A stretch of DNA of 64,000 nucleotides from Virgibacillus sp. MSJ-26 (GTDB lineage: Bacteria; Bacillota; Bacilli; Bacillales; Amphibacillaceae). Below the pieces are notes generated by a model. It searched no databases. It had not been told where the DNA came from and saw nothing but the letters and a program-made list of their open reading frames with translations. The stretch's first letter is position 1. Every line of letters begins with the position of its first letter. The DNA is taken from NCBI RefSeq assembly GCF_018918075.1, contig NZ_JAHLPW010000002.1, positions 1-64,000 on the forward strand, written 5' to 3'. Below are positions 28,544 to 35,918 of the stretch, one piece after another. The translations under genes and the position numbers were made by a program.

Positions 28544-28673
28544 ACGTACTTTTGGAATGTCCTATGTAGTTTCATATGTTGCAGGTATTGAAATTGGAGG
28601 GAAAAGTTTAACCAATCACATAAAAGATGGTGTGCAAAGTGGCATAAAAACAATTGCCGGCTGGTTTACATGA
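28544..28673 (+). pseudogene. LXG toxin tail fragment
   Basis: Open in a different frame from the truncated DUF4176. It ends GKSLTNHIKDGVQSGIKTIA-GWF and stop, the composition and ending of LXG toxin C-termini. No start. Directly precedes the membrane gene at 28708. Confidence 0.5.
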
Positions 28674-28707
28674 AAATTATATTAGTTAAAACATTGGGAG
28701 GAAAATA

Positions 28708-29393
28708 GTGAAAATAAACCCTACTATTAAACATCAAAATTTATCTCAACATTTCATGGAACAATTGGGATTCATACCTATATCAGATGTTAAAACATCA
28801 GTTATAGGACTTATACTTATCCTGTACGATATTCCTTTAGCTGCGGGCTTATTAAGTATATTCAAGATAGAAGTCTTATGGGTTGTTGCACCGCTTATCA
28901 TAATTATTCATTTATGGAGATTAAGACTTTTAATAAAAAATCCGTACTCAACTCAGTTTGGATGGTGTTATTCCTAGGAGTCTATGGCGTGATTGGAGCC
29001 ATCTCTTTATTTATTGTGGTACAGGGCATGTCGTTTTATGTTCTTAATATCACATCTATTTATTATTATATAGTCATAAACTTTGTGACGATATTTATTT
29101 CTTCCATACTAGTAAAATACCAAATTGATAAATATTCTAAAGATCCATTAAAAGAAGAGGTGAGCCGTAATCAATCTAAGTACATGGGATTACTAGCGTT
29201 AGCACCGGCAATAGGTTACATGTTAGGCCAAAGTGCTCAAGACACGTTCATATTAAAGCACTTTATTGCCCTTGTGGTATTTTACTTTTTTACACTTTTT
29301 GATGTATATGTAGCAGCGAAGTTTATACATAGGTTTTTCTTTATGAGAGCAAATATTTCTTATGTAATATTTCAACAGCCCTCTAAAAAATAG
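28708..29393 (+). pseudogene. Membrane protein family B, copy 1, frameshifted
   Basis: Full-length relative of the gene at 30714 (KINPTIKHQNL; LRLLIKNPYSTQ; FIHRFFFMRANISYVIFQ). After STQ (about 28965) the frame shifts by one base; the rest continues in the frame that ends at 29393. The GTG start at 28708 follows GGGAGG. Several membrane segments. The only membrane gene of the array that is broken. Confidence 0.8.
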
Positions 29394-29428
29394 AAAAAAT
29401 TTGTTGAAAAAGGGGTCGTGATTAAATA

Positions 29429-29518
29429 ATGGGTACGCTATTACCAAACGGATCTATTGCCCTATTAAAAGGTGGTAACAAACGATTGATGATTAAAACA
29501 ATGGGTGGGGAAGAATAA
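29429..29518 (+). pseudogene. DUF4176 copy 4, 29-residue stub
   Basis: Reads MGTLLPNGSIALLKGGNKRL, then MIKTMGGEE and stop. This is the N-terminal strand pair of DUF4176 only. Its stop overlaps the next start (TAATG), so it may act as a leader for translation of the small membrane protein. Confidence 0.7.
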
Positions 29519-29844
29519 TGAAAAACTTTTTCTTATATCCTTTTAAGAAGGCAATTCATGAAATTAAAGCAAATAAATTAATACAAGACAAATTAGACAA
29601 ACGTGGTTTGAAAGTAGGTATACAAGCATTTTCTTATGCATCTTATCTCTTTCTTATTATGATTTCTATTATATACCTTCTCCTATTGTATTTGATAATT
29701 GCGGGTATCTTTGTAAATCCGATAGGCTTAATACCTATAATACCGTCAGCCTTAACCACTTGGATCTTCATTTTAATTTATACGAAAATATATCCAAAAA
29801 CAAAAGAAAATTATTTGAAGAGTATTGGCTATTACAAAAATTAA
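29518..29844 (+). CDS. Small two-helix membrane protein, putative immunity protein
   Basis: 108 residues: charged N-terminus (KKAIHEIKANKLIQDKLDKRG), membrane segments at about 40-66 and 72-90, basic tail. Not related by eye to the other array families. Coupled to the DUF4176 stub (TAATG). Immunity is inferred from size, membrane build and position. Confidence 0.5.
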   Translation: MKNFFLYPFKKAIHEIKANKLIQDKLDKRGLKVGIQAFSYASYLFLIMISIIYLLLLYLIIAGIFVNPIGLIPIIPSALTTWIFILIYTKIYPKTKENYLKSIGYYKN

Positions 29845-29861
29845 AAGTGTAATGCTTGCTT

Positions 29862-29939
29862 AGAAATGTGATAGATAAGGCTAGAGAGGCAATATCAGAT
29901 GGTCTTAGTACAATAAATCCAATGAATTGGGTGTGGTAA
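29862..29939 (+). pseudogene. LXG toxin tail fragment before DUF443 copy 1
   Basis: In-frame string ending AISDGLSTINPMNWVW and stop, 3 nt before the DUF443 start. The same ending occurs at 31843 and, with variation, at 34422, each time before a DUF443 gene. No start codon. Confidence 0.65.
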
Positions 29940-29942
29940 CCA

Positions 29943-30590
29943 GTGGAGTGCGAGGTAGAATTTCTCTCTAGAAATAGAAGGTATAGAATCTTAAGTGTGG
30001 GTGACGATTATTATATTATCGATATTGAGGAATCCATTTGGACAATTTTAATCCCTTTTTTATTTTGGTTAATGCCACAGAGAGTCTATAAAGTAGATTT
30101 TGAGACAGTTGAAAATTTAAGAGCGTCAACTTCTGGTGGCAATAACTTAGTTAGCATCTTTATTTTGGGTATTGGCGGTTCAACTGTACTTTCTCGACTA
30201 TTAAGATCTATCTTGGATTTTAGTATACAGACAACGTTGCTGGTAAATATATTGATGCTAATCATATCTGCTTTAATTATTATATATCTAAGATTACATA
30301 TACGTGGTTCGTTGGGGGATAGATTAGATGAATTTGTTGACATAAAAGAATTAGATGGTAAAACAATAAAATTAAAACCTAAATTTTTTAAGCAATGTAT
30401 TGTCCCAATCTTTTCTTATTTATTTTTTTTACTCATAGTCATCGGTGCAATACTTTTGTTTTTAGAGACTAATAATTTTATCGGGATTTTTTCTTTTATA
30501 GTATTTCTATCATTATTATCTTTATGTAATACAACTACCATTCATCCCAATTTGGGAAAAAGGATGAAAATCAGACCATTGAAAAAGTAA
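29943..30590 (+). CDS. DUF443 (TsaI-type) immunity protein, copy 1
   Basis: 215 residues. The DUF443 signature start (VECEVEFLSRNRRYRILSVG, IPFLFWLMPQRVYKV) is followed by about five membrane segments. The known member TsaI protects Staphylococcus aureus from the LXG toxin TspA. The GTG start lies immediately behind the toxin-tail fragment, as a native toxin-immunity pair would. The last 60 residues are almost identical to copy 2 and the middle is divergent. Confidence 0.8.
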   Translation: MECEVEFLSRNRRYRILSVGDDYYIIDIEESIWTILIPFLFWLMPQRVYKVDFETVENLRASTSGGNNLVSIFILGIGGSTVLSRLLRSILDFSIQTTLLVNILMLIISALIIIYLRLHIRGSLGDRLDEFVDIKELDGKTIKLKPKFFKQCIVPIFSYLFFLLIVIGAILLFLETNNFIGIFSFIVFLSLLSLCNTTTIHPNLGKRMKIRPLKK

Positions 30591-30713
30591 AGATGAAGCA
30601 ATCAAGTACTTTGGCTCTCACGCGTAGAATAGAGTAATTTGGAAAATGGAGATATTAACTAGAAACGAATTCCAACTGGAGCAGAAAGGTTTACATTAGG
30701 GGAGATTTTGAAG

Positions 30714-31448
30714 ATGAAAATAAAACCTGATATAAAATACAAAAACTTACCTCCTTTCGTAATTAGTCAGCTATCTTTTGTTGATATTGACAACGTAAAG
30801 TGGGGTTCAGCAACATTCGTATTAATTTTATATGACCTCCCTTTGTTACTGTCATTTCTAGCGTTAATGAAAATAGAATTTTTATGGATAATGGTCCCTT
30901 TTGCTATTATATTAAATCTTTGGTGCTTGCGTTTGTTAATTAAAAATCCATACTCTACACAAATAGAAACAATTAAATTTCTGGGTGGATATGGGGCAAT
31001 TGGTGCTATCACGTTTTATACAATATTCCAGGTTATTTCTTACTTTTCATTAAATATTTATTCAATCATGTACTATATCATATTAAATTTTGCTATAATT
31101 ATCAGTTCTTATGTGATAATAAAGTATCAAATAACTAAATTTAAAGATATACACTTAAAACTAAAGTATAGTGATAAAAACAATAAAAACTCAAGATATG
31201 CGACAGTCATTGCGATTGTCCCCGCATTAGGATATATCGTAGGACAATTTGTGGGAGAGGCAGAAATACTAAAATATTATTATGTTCTTGGAGTAGACTT
31301 TTTTCTAACCTTGTTATGTGTTTATATAGCTACCAAGTTTATACATAGATATTATTTTATGAAAGCTAATATGGATTATGTAGTATTTCAAAAACCAAAT
31401 AAAAGAGAAAAAAAAGAACTTAATAAAAAAGGAATCGTGATTAAGTAA
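30714..31448 (+). CDS. Membrane protein family B, copy 2 (intact); putative immunity protein
   Basis: 244 residues (MKIKPDIKYKNLPPFVISQL...). About six membrane segments in two groups of three, with a charged loop near 150-165. Family not recognised. ATG 30714 follows AGGGGAG and matches the start of copy 1; TTG 30708 is also open. Its stop overlaps the start of the broken DUF4176 (TAATG), repeating the gene order of copy 1. Confidence 0.65.
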   Translation: MKIKPDIKYKNLPPFVISQLSFVDIDNVKWGSATFVLILYDLPLLLSFLALMKIEFLWIMVPFAIILNLWCLRLLIKNPYSTQIETIKFLGGYGAIGAITFYTIFQVISYFSLNIYSIMYYIILNFAIIISSYVIIKYQITKFKDIHLKLKYSDKNNKNSRYATVIAIVPALGYIVGQFVGEAEILKYYYVLGVDFFLTLLCVYIATKFIHRYYFMKANMDYVVFQKPNKREKKELNKKGIVIK

Positions 31449-31685
31449 TGGAACCTTTGTTGCCAAATTGTTTTATTAAAAGGTGGAAACAAACGATTGA
31501 TGATTTATGGTAGGAAGCAACTGGTTACGGGTGAGGAGCAAAAAGAAGTACGAGAGGAATTCCCTGCCGGGGGAATAAAATTCGACTATTTTCAGGAGTA
31601 TACCTATATTTTAAATCATTCAGATGTTGATATGACATCTCGAGTTGATGAGGATGAAGAGGAGTATGAATCTCAGAGAATCTGA
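31448..31685 (+). pseudogene. DUF4176 copy 5, internal deletion
   Basis: Begins MEPLLPN as in the 29429 stub, then loses about 8 nt near 31470, which shifts the frame. The rest (RKQLVTGEEQ...FDYFQEYTYILNHSDVDM...) remains readable in the second frame to 31685. Overlaps the preceding stop. Confidence 0.75.
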
Positions 31686-31753
31686 AAAAAAGCTTAAAGT
31701 TGCCAATAGTGTTAAATATGGCTTTATTCACTTCTATGACAATGTCGAATCAT

Positions 31754-31843
31754 TACTATTTGGTAGCTCGTAAAATAGATCAGGCCGGAGAGGTAATATC
31801 AGATGGTGTTAGTGCAATAAATCCAATGAATTGGGCGTGGTAA
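31754..31843 (+). pseudogene. LXG toxin tail fragment before DUF443 copy 2
   Basis: Ends KIDQAGEVISDGVSAINPMN-WAW and stop, 3 nt before the DUF443 start. It matches the 29862 fragment at both DNA and protein level. Confidence 0.65.
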
Positions 31844-31846
31844 CTA

Positions 31847-32494
31847 GTGGAGTGCGAGGTAGAATTTCTCTCTAGAAATAGGAGATATAGAATCTTAAGT
31901 GTGGATGACGCTTATTATATTATCGATATTGAGGAATCCGTTTGGACAATTTTAATCCCTTTTTTATTTTGGTGGATGCCTCAGAAAGTATATAAAGCTG
32001 ACTATAAAATAGTTGAAAAGTTAAAAGAGTCAACATCTGATGGCAATAACTTAGGTGTCATCTTTATTTTAGGTGTGGGTGGCTCCGCCGTACTTTCGCG
32101 AATATTAAAACCTATCATGGATTTTAGTATGCAAACAAATGTACTGTCAAATATATTTCTTTTAATTATATCTACTTTAATTATAATTAATGTTAGATTG
32201 TATATGCGTAAATTATTGGGGAAAAGGTTGAGTAAATTAGTTGACTTAACAGAATTAAATAGTAGGACAATAAAACTGAAGCCTAAGTATTTTAGGCAAT
32301 ATCTGGTTCCAGTTTTTATTCAGTTGTTTTTTTTAATTTTTATCATAGCCTTAGGCTTCGCATTTACACAAACCAGTAATTTTATCGGGATTTTTTCTTT
32401 TATAGTATTTTTATCATTATTATCTTTATGTAATACAACTACCATTCATCCCAACTTAGGAAAAAGAAATTTATACCGTATAATCTTTAGTTAA
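31847..32494 (+). CDS. DUF443 (TsaI-type) immunity protein, copy 2
   Basis: 215 residues, VECEVEFLSRNRRYRILSVD..., GTG start. Its N-terminal 50 and C-terminal 40 residues are nearly identical to copy 1, while the membrane middle (about 55-175) differs. This is the pattern expected from gene conversion at the ends or diversifying selection in the middle. About five membrane segments. Confidence 0.8.
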   Translation: MECEVEFLSRNRRYRILSVDDAYYIIDIEESVWTILIPFLFWWMPQKVYKADYKIVEKLKESTSDGNNLGVIFILGVGGSAVLSRILKPIMDFSMQTNVLSNIFLLIISTLIIINVRLYMRKLLGKRLSKLVDLTELNSRTIKLKPKYFRQYLVPVFIQLFFLIFIIALGFAFTQTSNFIGIFSFIVFLSLLSLCNTTTIHPNLGKRNLYRIIFS

Positions 32495-32648
32495 AAGTAA
32501 CGTTACAGGAACTAAAATAAATTTTATACCCCCATTATAGCGTGAGAAAATATTGAAGAAGGGTAGGTAGTATTAAGTAACTGGAAGAGAACAGAAAAGT
32601 TAAAGGGAAAATAAAGACTATTGTCTAAAGTCAAGGAGGAGAATTCCA

Positions 32649-32951
32649 TTGCTACCAATAGGAACAATAGTATATTTAAAAGAAGGAACAAATAAATTAA
32701 TGATTTTAAACCGTGGTCCCATCATTGAAAAAGATGGGGAACAAACAATGTTCGATTATTCTGGATGTTTTTATCCTCAAGGATTAGTACCTGAAAATGT
32801 ATTTTATTTTAATCAGGAAAATATTGATGAAATTATTTTTGAAGGTTTTAAAGACAGTGAAGAAGACCGTTTTAAAAAACTATTTAGTGACTGGAAAGAA
32901 GAAAATGAAGGTCAATTTAAGAAAGGTGAAGTAACAGAGCCTTTAAAGTAA
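32649..32951 (+). CDS. DUF4176 protein, copy 6 (intact)
   Basis: 100 residues from TTG 32649 (AAGGAGGAG 8 nt upstream): LPIGTIVYLKEGTNKLMILN, FDYSGCFYP, FYFNQENIDEIIFEGF, and an acidic tail. More divergent than the others. A terminator of the array type follows. There is no membrane gene immediately before it, unlike the other copies. Confidence 0.8.
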   Translation: MLPIGTIVYLKEGTNKLMILNRGPIIEKDGEQTMFDYSGCFYPQGLVPENVFYFNQENIDEIIFEGFKDSEEDRFKKLFSDWKEENEGQFKKGEVTEPLK

Positions 32952-32986
32952 AAGGTATATAGTCTATCAACAATAAAACCTAGCAA

Positions 32987-33016
32987 GCCCATACAAAGTC
33001 AAAGTATGGGCTTTTA
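32987..33016 (+). terminator. Array terminator, unit 3
   Basis: GCCCATAC...GTATGGGC hairpin then TTTT, as at 26240. Confidence 0.6.
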
Positions 33017-33024
33017 TAATATAG

Positions 33025-33535
33025 GCAGTAGACACTTTCGAAACAAATACGCATGGCAACGTGAGCCAGAAATATTTGAGAAGTTATGATGTGGAAGACG
33101 GCAACTATGAAGTTGAAAAGAAGGCCACTGAGCTTACAGACGATGCGAATGAAATTTTAGCAGATGTAGAAGAAATTGTTTCGGTGAAAAGGATCGATGA
33201 ATCTGAGGTCGTGGAAGATGTTCAGCGTGGAAAAGAAAAGGCAAGGGAAATTATCGAGGAGCTCACTATTCTTGATGAATACGAAGCCGGGCGCTTGAAG
33301 AGACAAAACAAGCCTTACATGAATTGCGATCCTTTATTTCAGGAATGGAATCTATGTTTAAAAGCGGCGATTTATCCATTCGGAATTATAATGTAGAAAT
33401 GCTTGAGGGGATGCCTGCTTATAATGATATAATGGAGCGGAATAATAAGAGATATTGTTGATAAAAAATGTTACAAATGGGATTGGCATGCAGTGACTGG
33501 TCACATCAGGCTCTAAAAGTTTACTTTTAGTTGAT
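33025..33535 (+). pseudogene. LXG toxin fragment, near-identical to the intact toxin
   Basis: Covers the toxin's LXG/middle junction (AVDTFETN... to GMPAYNDIME). At about 33120-33430 it is almost base-for-base identical to 24045-24355. One base is lost near 33295 (GCGCTTGAAGAG for GCGCCTGGAAGAG). After 33430 it jumps to a decayed C-terminal end. There is no start and no LXG N-terminus. Confidence 0.85.
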
Positions 33536-33557
33536 TTTTTACGAAAGGATGAACGGT

Positions 33558-34130
33558 TTGCAAAATAATGAAAACCTGAGACTTGTTCCATTTTATACAG
33601 AAAATCCAGGAAGGGAGAATAGTTATACTCTATACTTGGATGCCAAGACAAAAGAAGTCTTTAGGGCGGAAGGTAAGAAAATAAATGCCTCAAAATTCAC
33701 CTTTGGTTTTCTTGTGTTTTTTGCATTTACACAGTTATTTTCAGTAAAAATCCTTCCGTTTGATAACATATTTGCTTATGTGATTATTTGCCTTTTTATT
33801 TTTATATTAGGGCTAATGTTAGGATACTATCTTGGAATAAAGATGATTGATAATATTCAAAAGGTAACTTTGTCTAAGGAAGAGTGGGAGCGATATCTAA
33901 GTAAAGGAAATGATTTTTATCTTAGACAAATTATATCCTCATTTGTATTGATAATACTCTCTGTTGCCTGTTTTTTCATTTTATATATATTCCCATCAAA
34001 ATGGTGGTTTTTTGGAGGAATTGTCTTGAGTGTACTGGCTGGAACACTATCGTTAGCTTTATCAAAAACAAGATATGCCTTATATAAAAATCAAATTGAT
34101 ATCACATTTAATGATGGGGAGGAGATATGA
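33558..34130 (+). CDS. NPGK-family membrane protein, copy 4; putative immunity protein
   Basis: 190 residues from TTG 33558 (AAAGGA upstream): LVPFYTENPGRENSYTLYLD, YIFPSKWWFFGGI, shorter tail than the others. Four predicted membrane segments. It again lies right behind a toxin remnant (33025-33535), as copies 1 and 3 do. ATG 33549 is out of frame; the upstream TTG at 33531 lacks a ribosome site. Confidence 0.65.
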   Translation: MQNNENLRLVPFYTENPGRENSYTLYLDAKTKEVFRAEGKKINASKFTFGFLVFFAFTQLFSVKILPFDNIFAYVIICLFIFILGLMLGYYLGIKMIDNIQKVTLSKEEWERYLSKGNDFYLRQIISSFVLIILSVACFFILYIFPSKWWFFGGIVLSVLAGTLSLALSKTRYALYKNQIDITFNDGEEI

Positions 34131-34284
34131 AAATACCCCCAATCGAAAGCGTGGTTTGACATAATAGTGGTGAAATTAAATTAATGATAATAAATAGGGC
34201 GCCTTTACATAATAAAAATGGAGTTATTGGCTTCTTTGACTATTTCGCTTGTCACTATCCGAAAGACCAAAGTTCTTACGCAGT
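34127..34284 (+). pseudogene. DUF4176 copy 7, stopped and truncated
   Basis: MKIPPIESVV, then TGA at 34157; further on the DUF4176 pattern resumes (GEIKLMIINRAPLHNKNGVI, YPKDQ) and merges into a toxin tail in another frame at about 34285. Overlaps the preceding gene by 4 nt. Confidence 0.8.
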
Positions 34285-34422
34285 GCCGCTTATATAGGGC
34301 AAAAACTAGATCAAGCTGGCAGAGAAGTTAAAGAAATGGCTACTAACTTTGTTGAAAACACATGTGAGGCTATTAAAAGTGGTTGGAGGGCGATTAATCC
34401 AACGAACTGGGGCTGGGGGTAA
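34285..34422 (+). pseudogene. LXG toxin tail fragment before DUF443 copy 3
   Basis: 45 codons, AAYIGQKLDQAGREVKEM to AIKSGWRAINPTNWGWG and stop, 4 nt before the DUF443 start. The longest of the three tails and the most divergent, in keeping with the divergent DUF443 that follows. Confidence 0.65.
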
Positions 34423-34426
34423 TTAG

Positions 34427-35089
34427 ATGGAATGTGAAGTGAATTTTACAGCAAAGAGTATGAGATTAAGATATAAGCTCCTATCTATTGAAAACGAGCA
34501 TTATCTTATTGATTCAGATCAACCAATCTGGGTAATGTTCATTCCATTTGTTTATTGGCTGATGCCACATACTGTGTATAAAGTCAGTGATCAGGAAGTT
34601 TTAGACCAGATAAAGTCACCGACTGTAAAACAAGAGAAGGCAAGCTTTATCAGTATTTTTGGAATTGGGATGACAGTTTTATTATCTAAATTACTGGAGT
34701 CTATCTCAGGATATATAGAATTTCAAACCCAGTCACTGCTAGGAATTATTATTTTTCTTTTTATGATCATCTCTGTTATTTCTTTACGTATGTATATTAG
34801 TAAAGTAAATCAAAGAAATCTACAAAAGGTCGTTAATTTAAGTAATCTTGAAAAGAGAAAGTTATGGATAAGGCCAGAAAGTGCTGAGTATTTAATTGTA
34901 TATAGTTTGTTATATCCTTTCTTCACTCTACTTACAGCTGCTGCTATTTATGGATACTTTAAAATAGGTGATATTATCCTTCTGATATGCGGGATTGTTC
35001 TCATGTTTGGGTTGTTGTATGGAAATGTCTTAACAATGAAACAAGGAACAACTAAAGTAAAATTTAAACAAGAAAAGCACGCTATATAA
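34427..35089 (+). CDS. DUF443 (TsaI-type) immunity protein, copy 3
   Basis: 220 residues, MECEVNFTAKSMRLRYKLLS, IPFVYWLMPHTVYKV, then about five membrane segments. Same signature as the other two but only distantly similar in the rest. ATG start. Last gene of the island; a hairpin repeat follows at 35101. Confidence 0.8.
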   Translation: MECEVNFTAKSMRLRYKLLSIENEHYLIDSDQPIWVMFIPFVYWLMPHTVYKVSDQEVLDQIKSPTVKQEKASFISIFGIGMTVLLSKLLESISGYIEFQTQSLLGIIIFLFMIISVISLRMYISKVNQRNLQKVVNLSNLEKRKLWIRPESAEYLIVYSLLYPFFTLLTAAAIYGYFKIGDIILLICGIVLMFGLLYGNVLTMKQGTTKVKFKQEKHAI

Positions 35090-35100
35090 AAAGGGAGAAT

Positions 35101-35150
35101 TGGGTGTGGGACATGGGGACAGGCACGGTGTCCCAGTCCGAAGTTTTTTT
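35101..35150 (+). repeat. GGGACAGGCACGGTGTCCC hairpin repeat, copy 2
   Basis: Same element as at 22691-22739, with CAGTCCGAAG for CAGGCCGAGG, plus a T-run. It ends the DUF443 gene and marks the right edge of the LXG island. Confidence 0.7.
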
Positions 35151-35294
35151 GTTGAGGGAAGGATACTAGTTCTTTAGACCTGAACGATTGCTGCTTTAGT
35201 CTTTTTGAAGTATTGAAATGGTACTTATTGCACTGCACGTCTATTTGAGTATTAAGTATAATGGTTGGTGATTGGGAAAGCAGGAGGGGATGAC

Positions 35295-35696
35295 GTGAAG
35301 AATTTAAGTAAAATGACTGTGCTTGGTGTGTTTGTGCTGTTTTTATTGGTGAGCTGTAAACCATCAAATAAATATGCGGGAGATTGGTATGCAGTAGGGG
35401 CAGATGGGAAGCAAGTCGAGATTAATTTTTCAAAGGAAAAGGTTATGACGTTTAGGGATGCAGATGGTTACGAAGAGGAGTATGAGATTAATCAGACAGC
35501 TACAGGTATTCAAAATAGTACGAGGTATTTCAGGGTTGAGGTTGAAGGGGCGAGCCATTACGTTGTTTTTGAAAATAATAAAGATGAGGACAATGCTCAG
35601 CTCGTAAGGCAGACAAACCAGGCGAGTGATTTTGAAGATGTGGTTGGCGATATTATTTATATGATGAATCGTGATGATTTTCCGGAAGTTGAATGA
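35295..35696 (+). CDS. Small lipoprotein, unknown function
   Basis: 133 residues from GTG 35295 (AGGAGGGG upstream). Lipoprotein signal with lipobox LLVSC near 19-23, then a beta-rich domain (YAGDWYAVGADGKQVEINF, FRVEVEGASHYVVFEN). The pattern resembles small lipocalin-like or YxeA-like lipoproteins but no family was recognised. Single gene. Confidence 0.7.
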   Translation: MKNLSKMTVLGVFVLFLLVSCKPSNKYAGDWYAVGADGKQVEINFSKEKVMTFRDADGYEEEYEINQTATGIQNSTRYFRVEVEGASHYVVFENNKDEDNAQLVRQTNQASDFEDVVGDIIYMMNRDDFPEVE

Positions 35697-35795
35697 AATT
35701 TAATAGTGGGATGGGGGTTTAGAGACTCTTTTGGTAAACTAAGATTTAAAATGCTGTGAGAATTTTTTATATTAGAATTGATTGCGTTCAGATCG

Positions 35796-35862
35796 GTCGG
35801 TGCGAGGAGCAGCTCGGGCGGTAAAGGTCTCCACTCGGGCGATAACCCGCTTTACTCAGTCC
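35796..35862. repeat. Degenerate remnant of the 21-bp GC-rich repeat
   Basis: Two CTCGGGCGGTAAAG/CTCGGGCGATAACCC units exactly 21 nt apart, preceded by a weaker one. Related to the arrays at 18163 and 43660. Confidence 0.6.
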
Positions 35863-35918
35863 ACCACCATCGATTTATACTTATTCAAACTACAAAGAGT
35901 TCGTAAGGAGAGAGAAAA

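Noticed and set aside
28479..28673. 64-codon independent small protein
   Set aside because: Its first half is out-of-frame DUF4176 DNA and its second half a toxin tail; there is no ribosome site.
33061..33396. 111-codon independent protein at the toxin fragment
   Set aside because: It is the middle of the LXG toxin followed by a frameshifted tail.
22944..35089. Type VII secretion apparatus genes within the island
   Set aside because: No EssC/YukB-like ATPase, YukC/D or WXG100 EsxA with a clear WXG turn was found; the exporter must be elsewhere.
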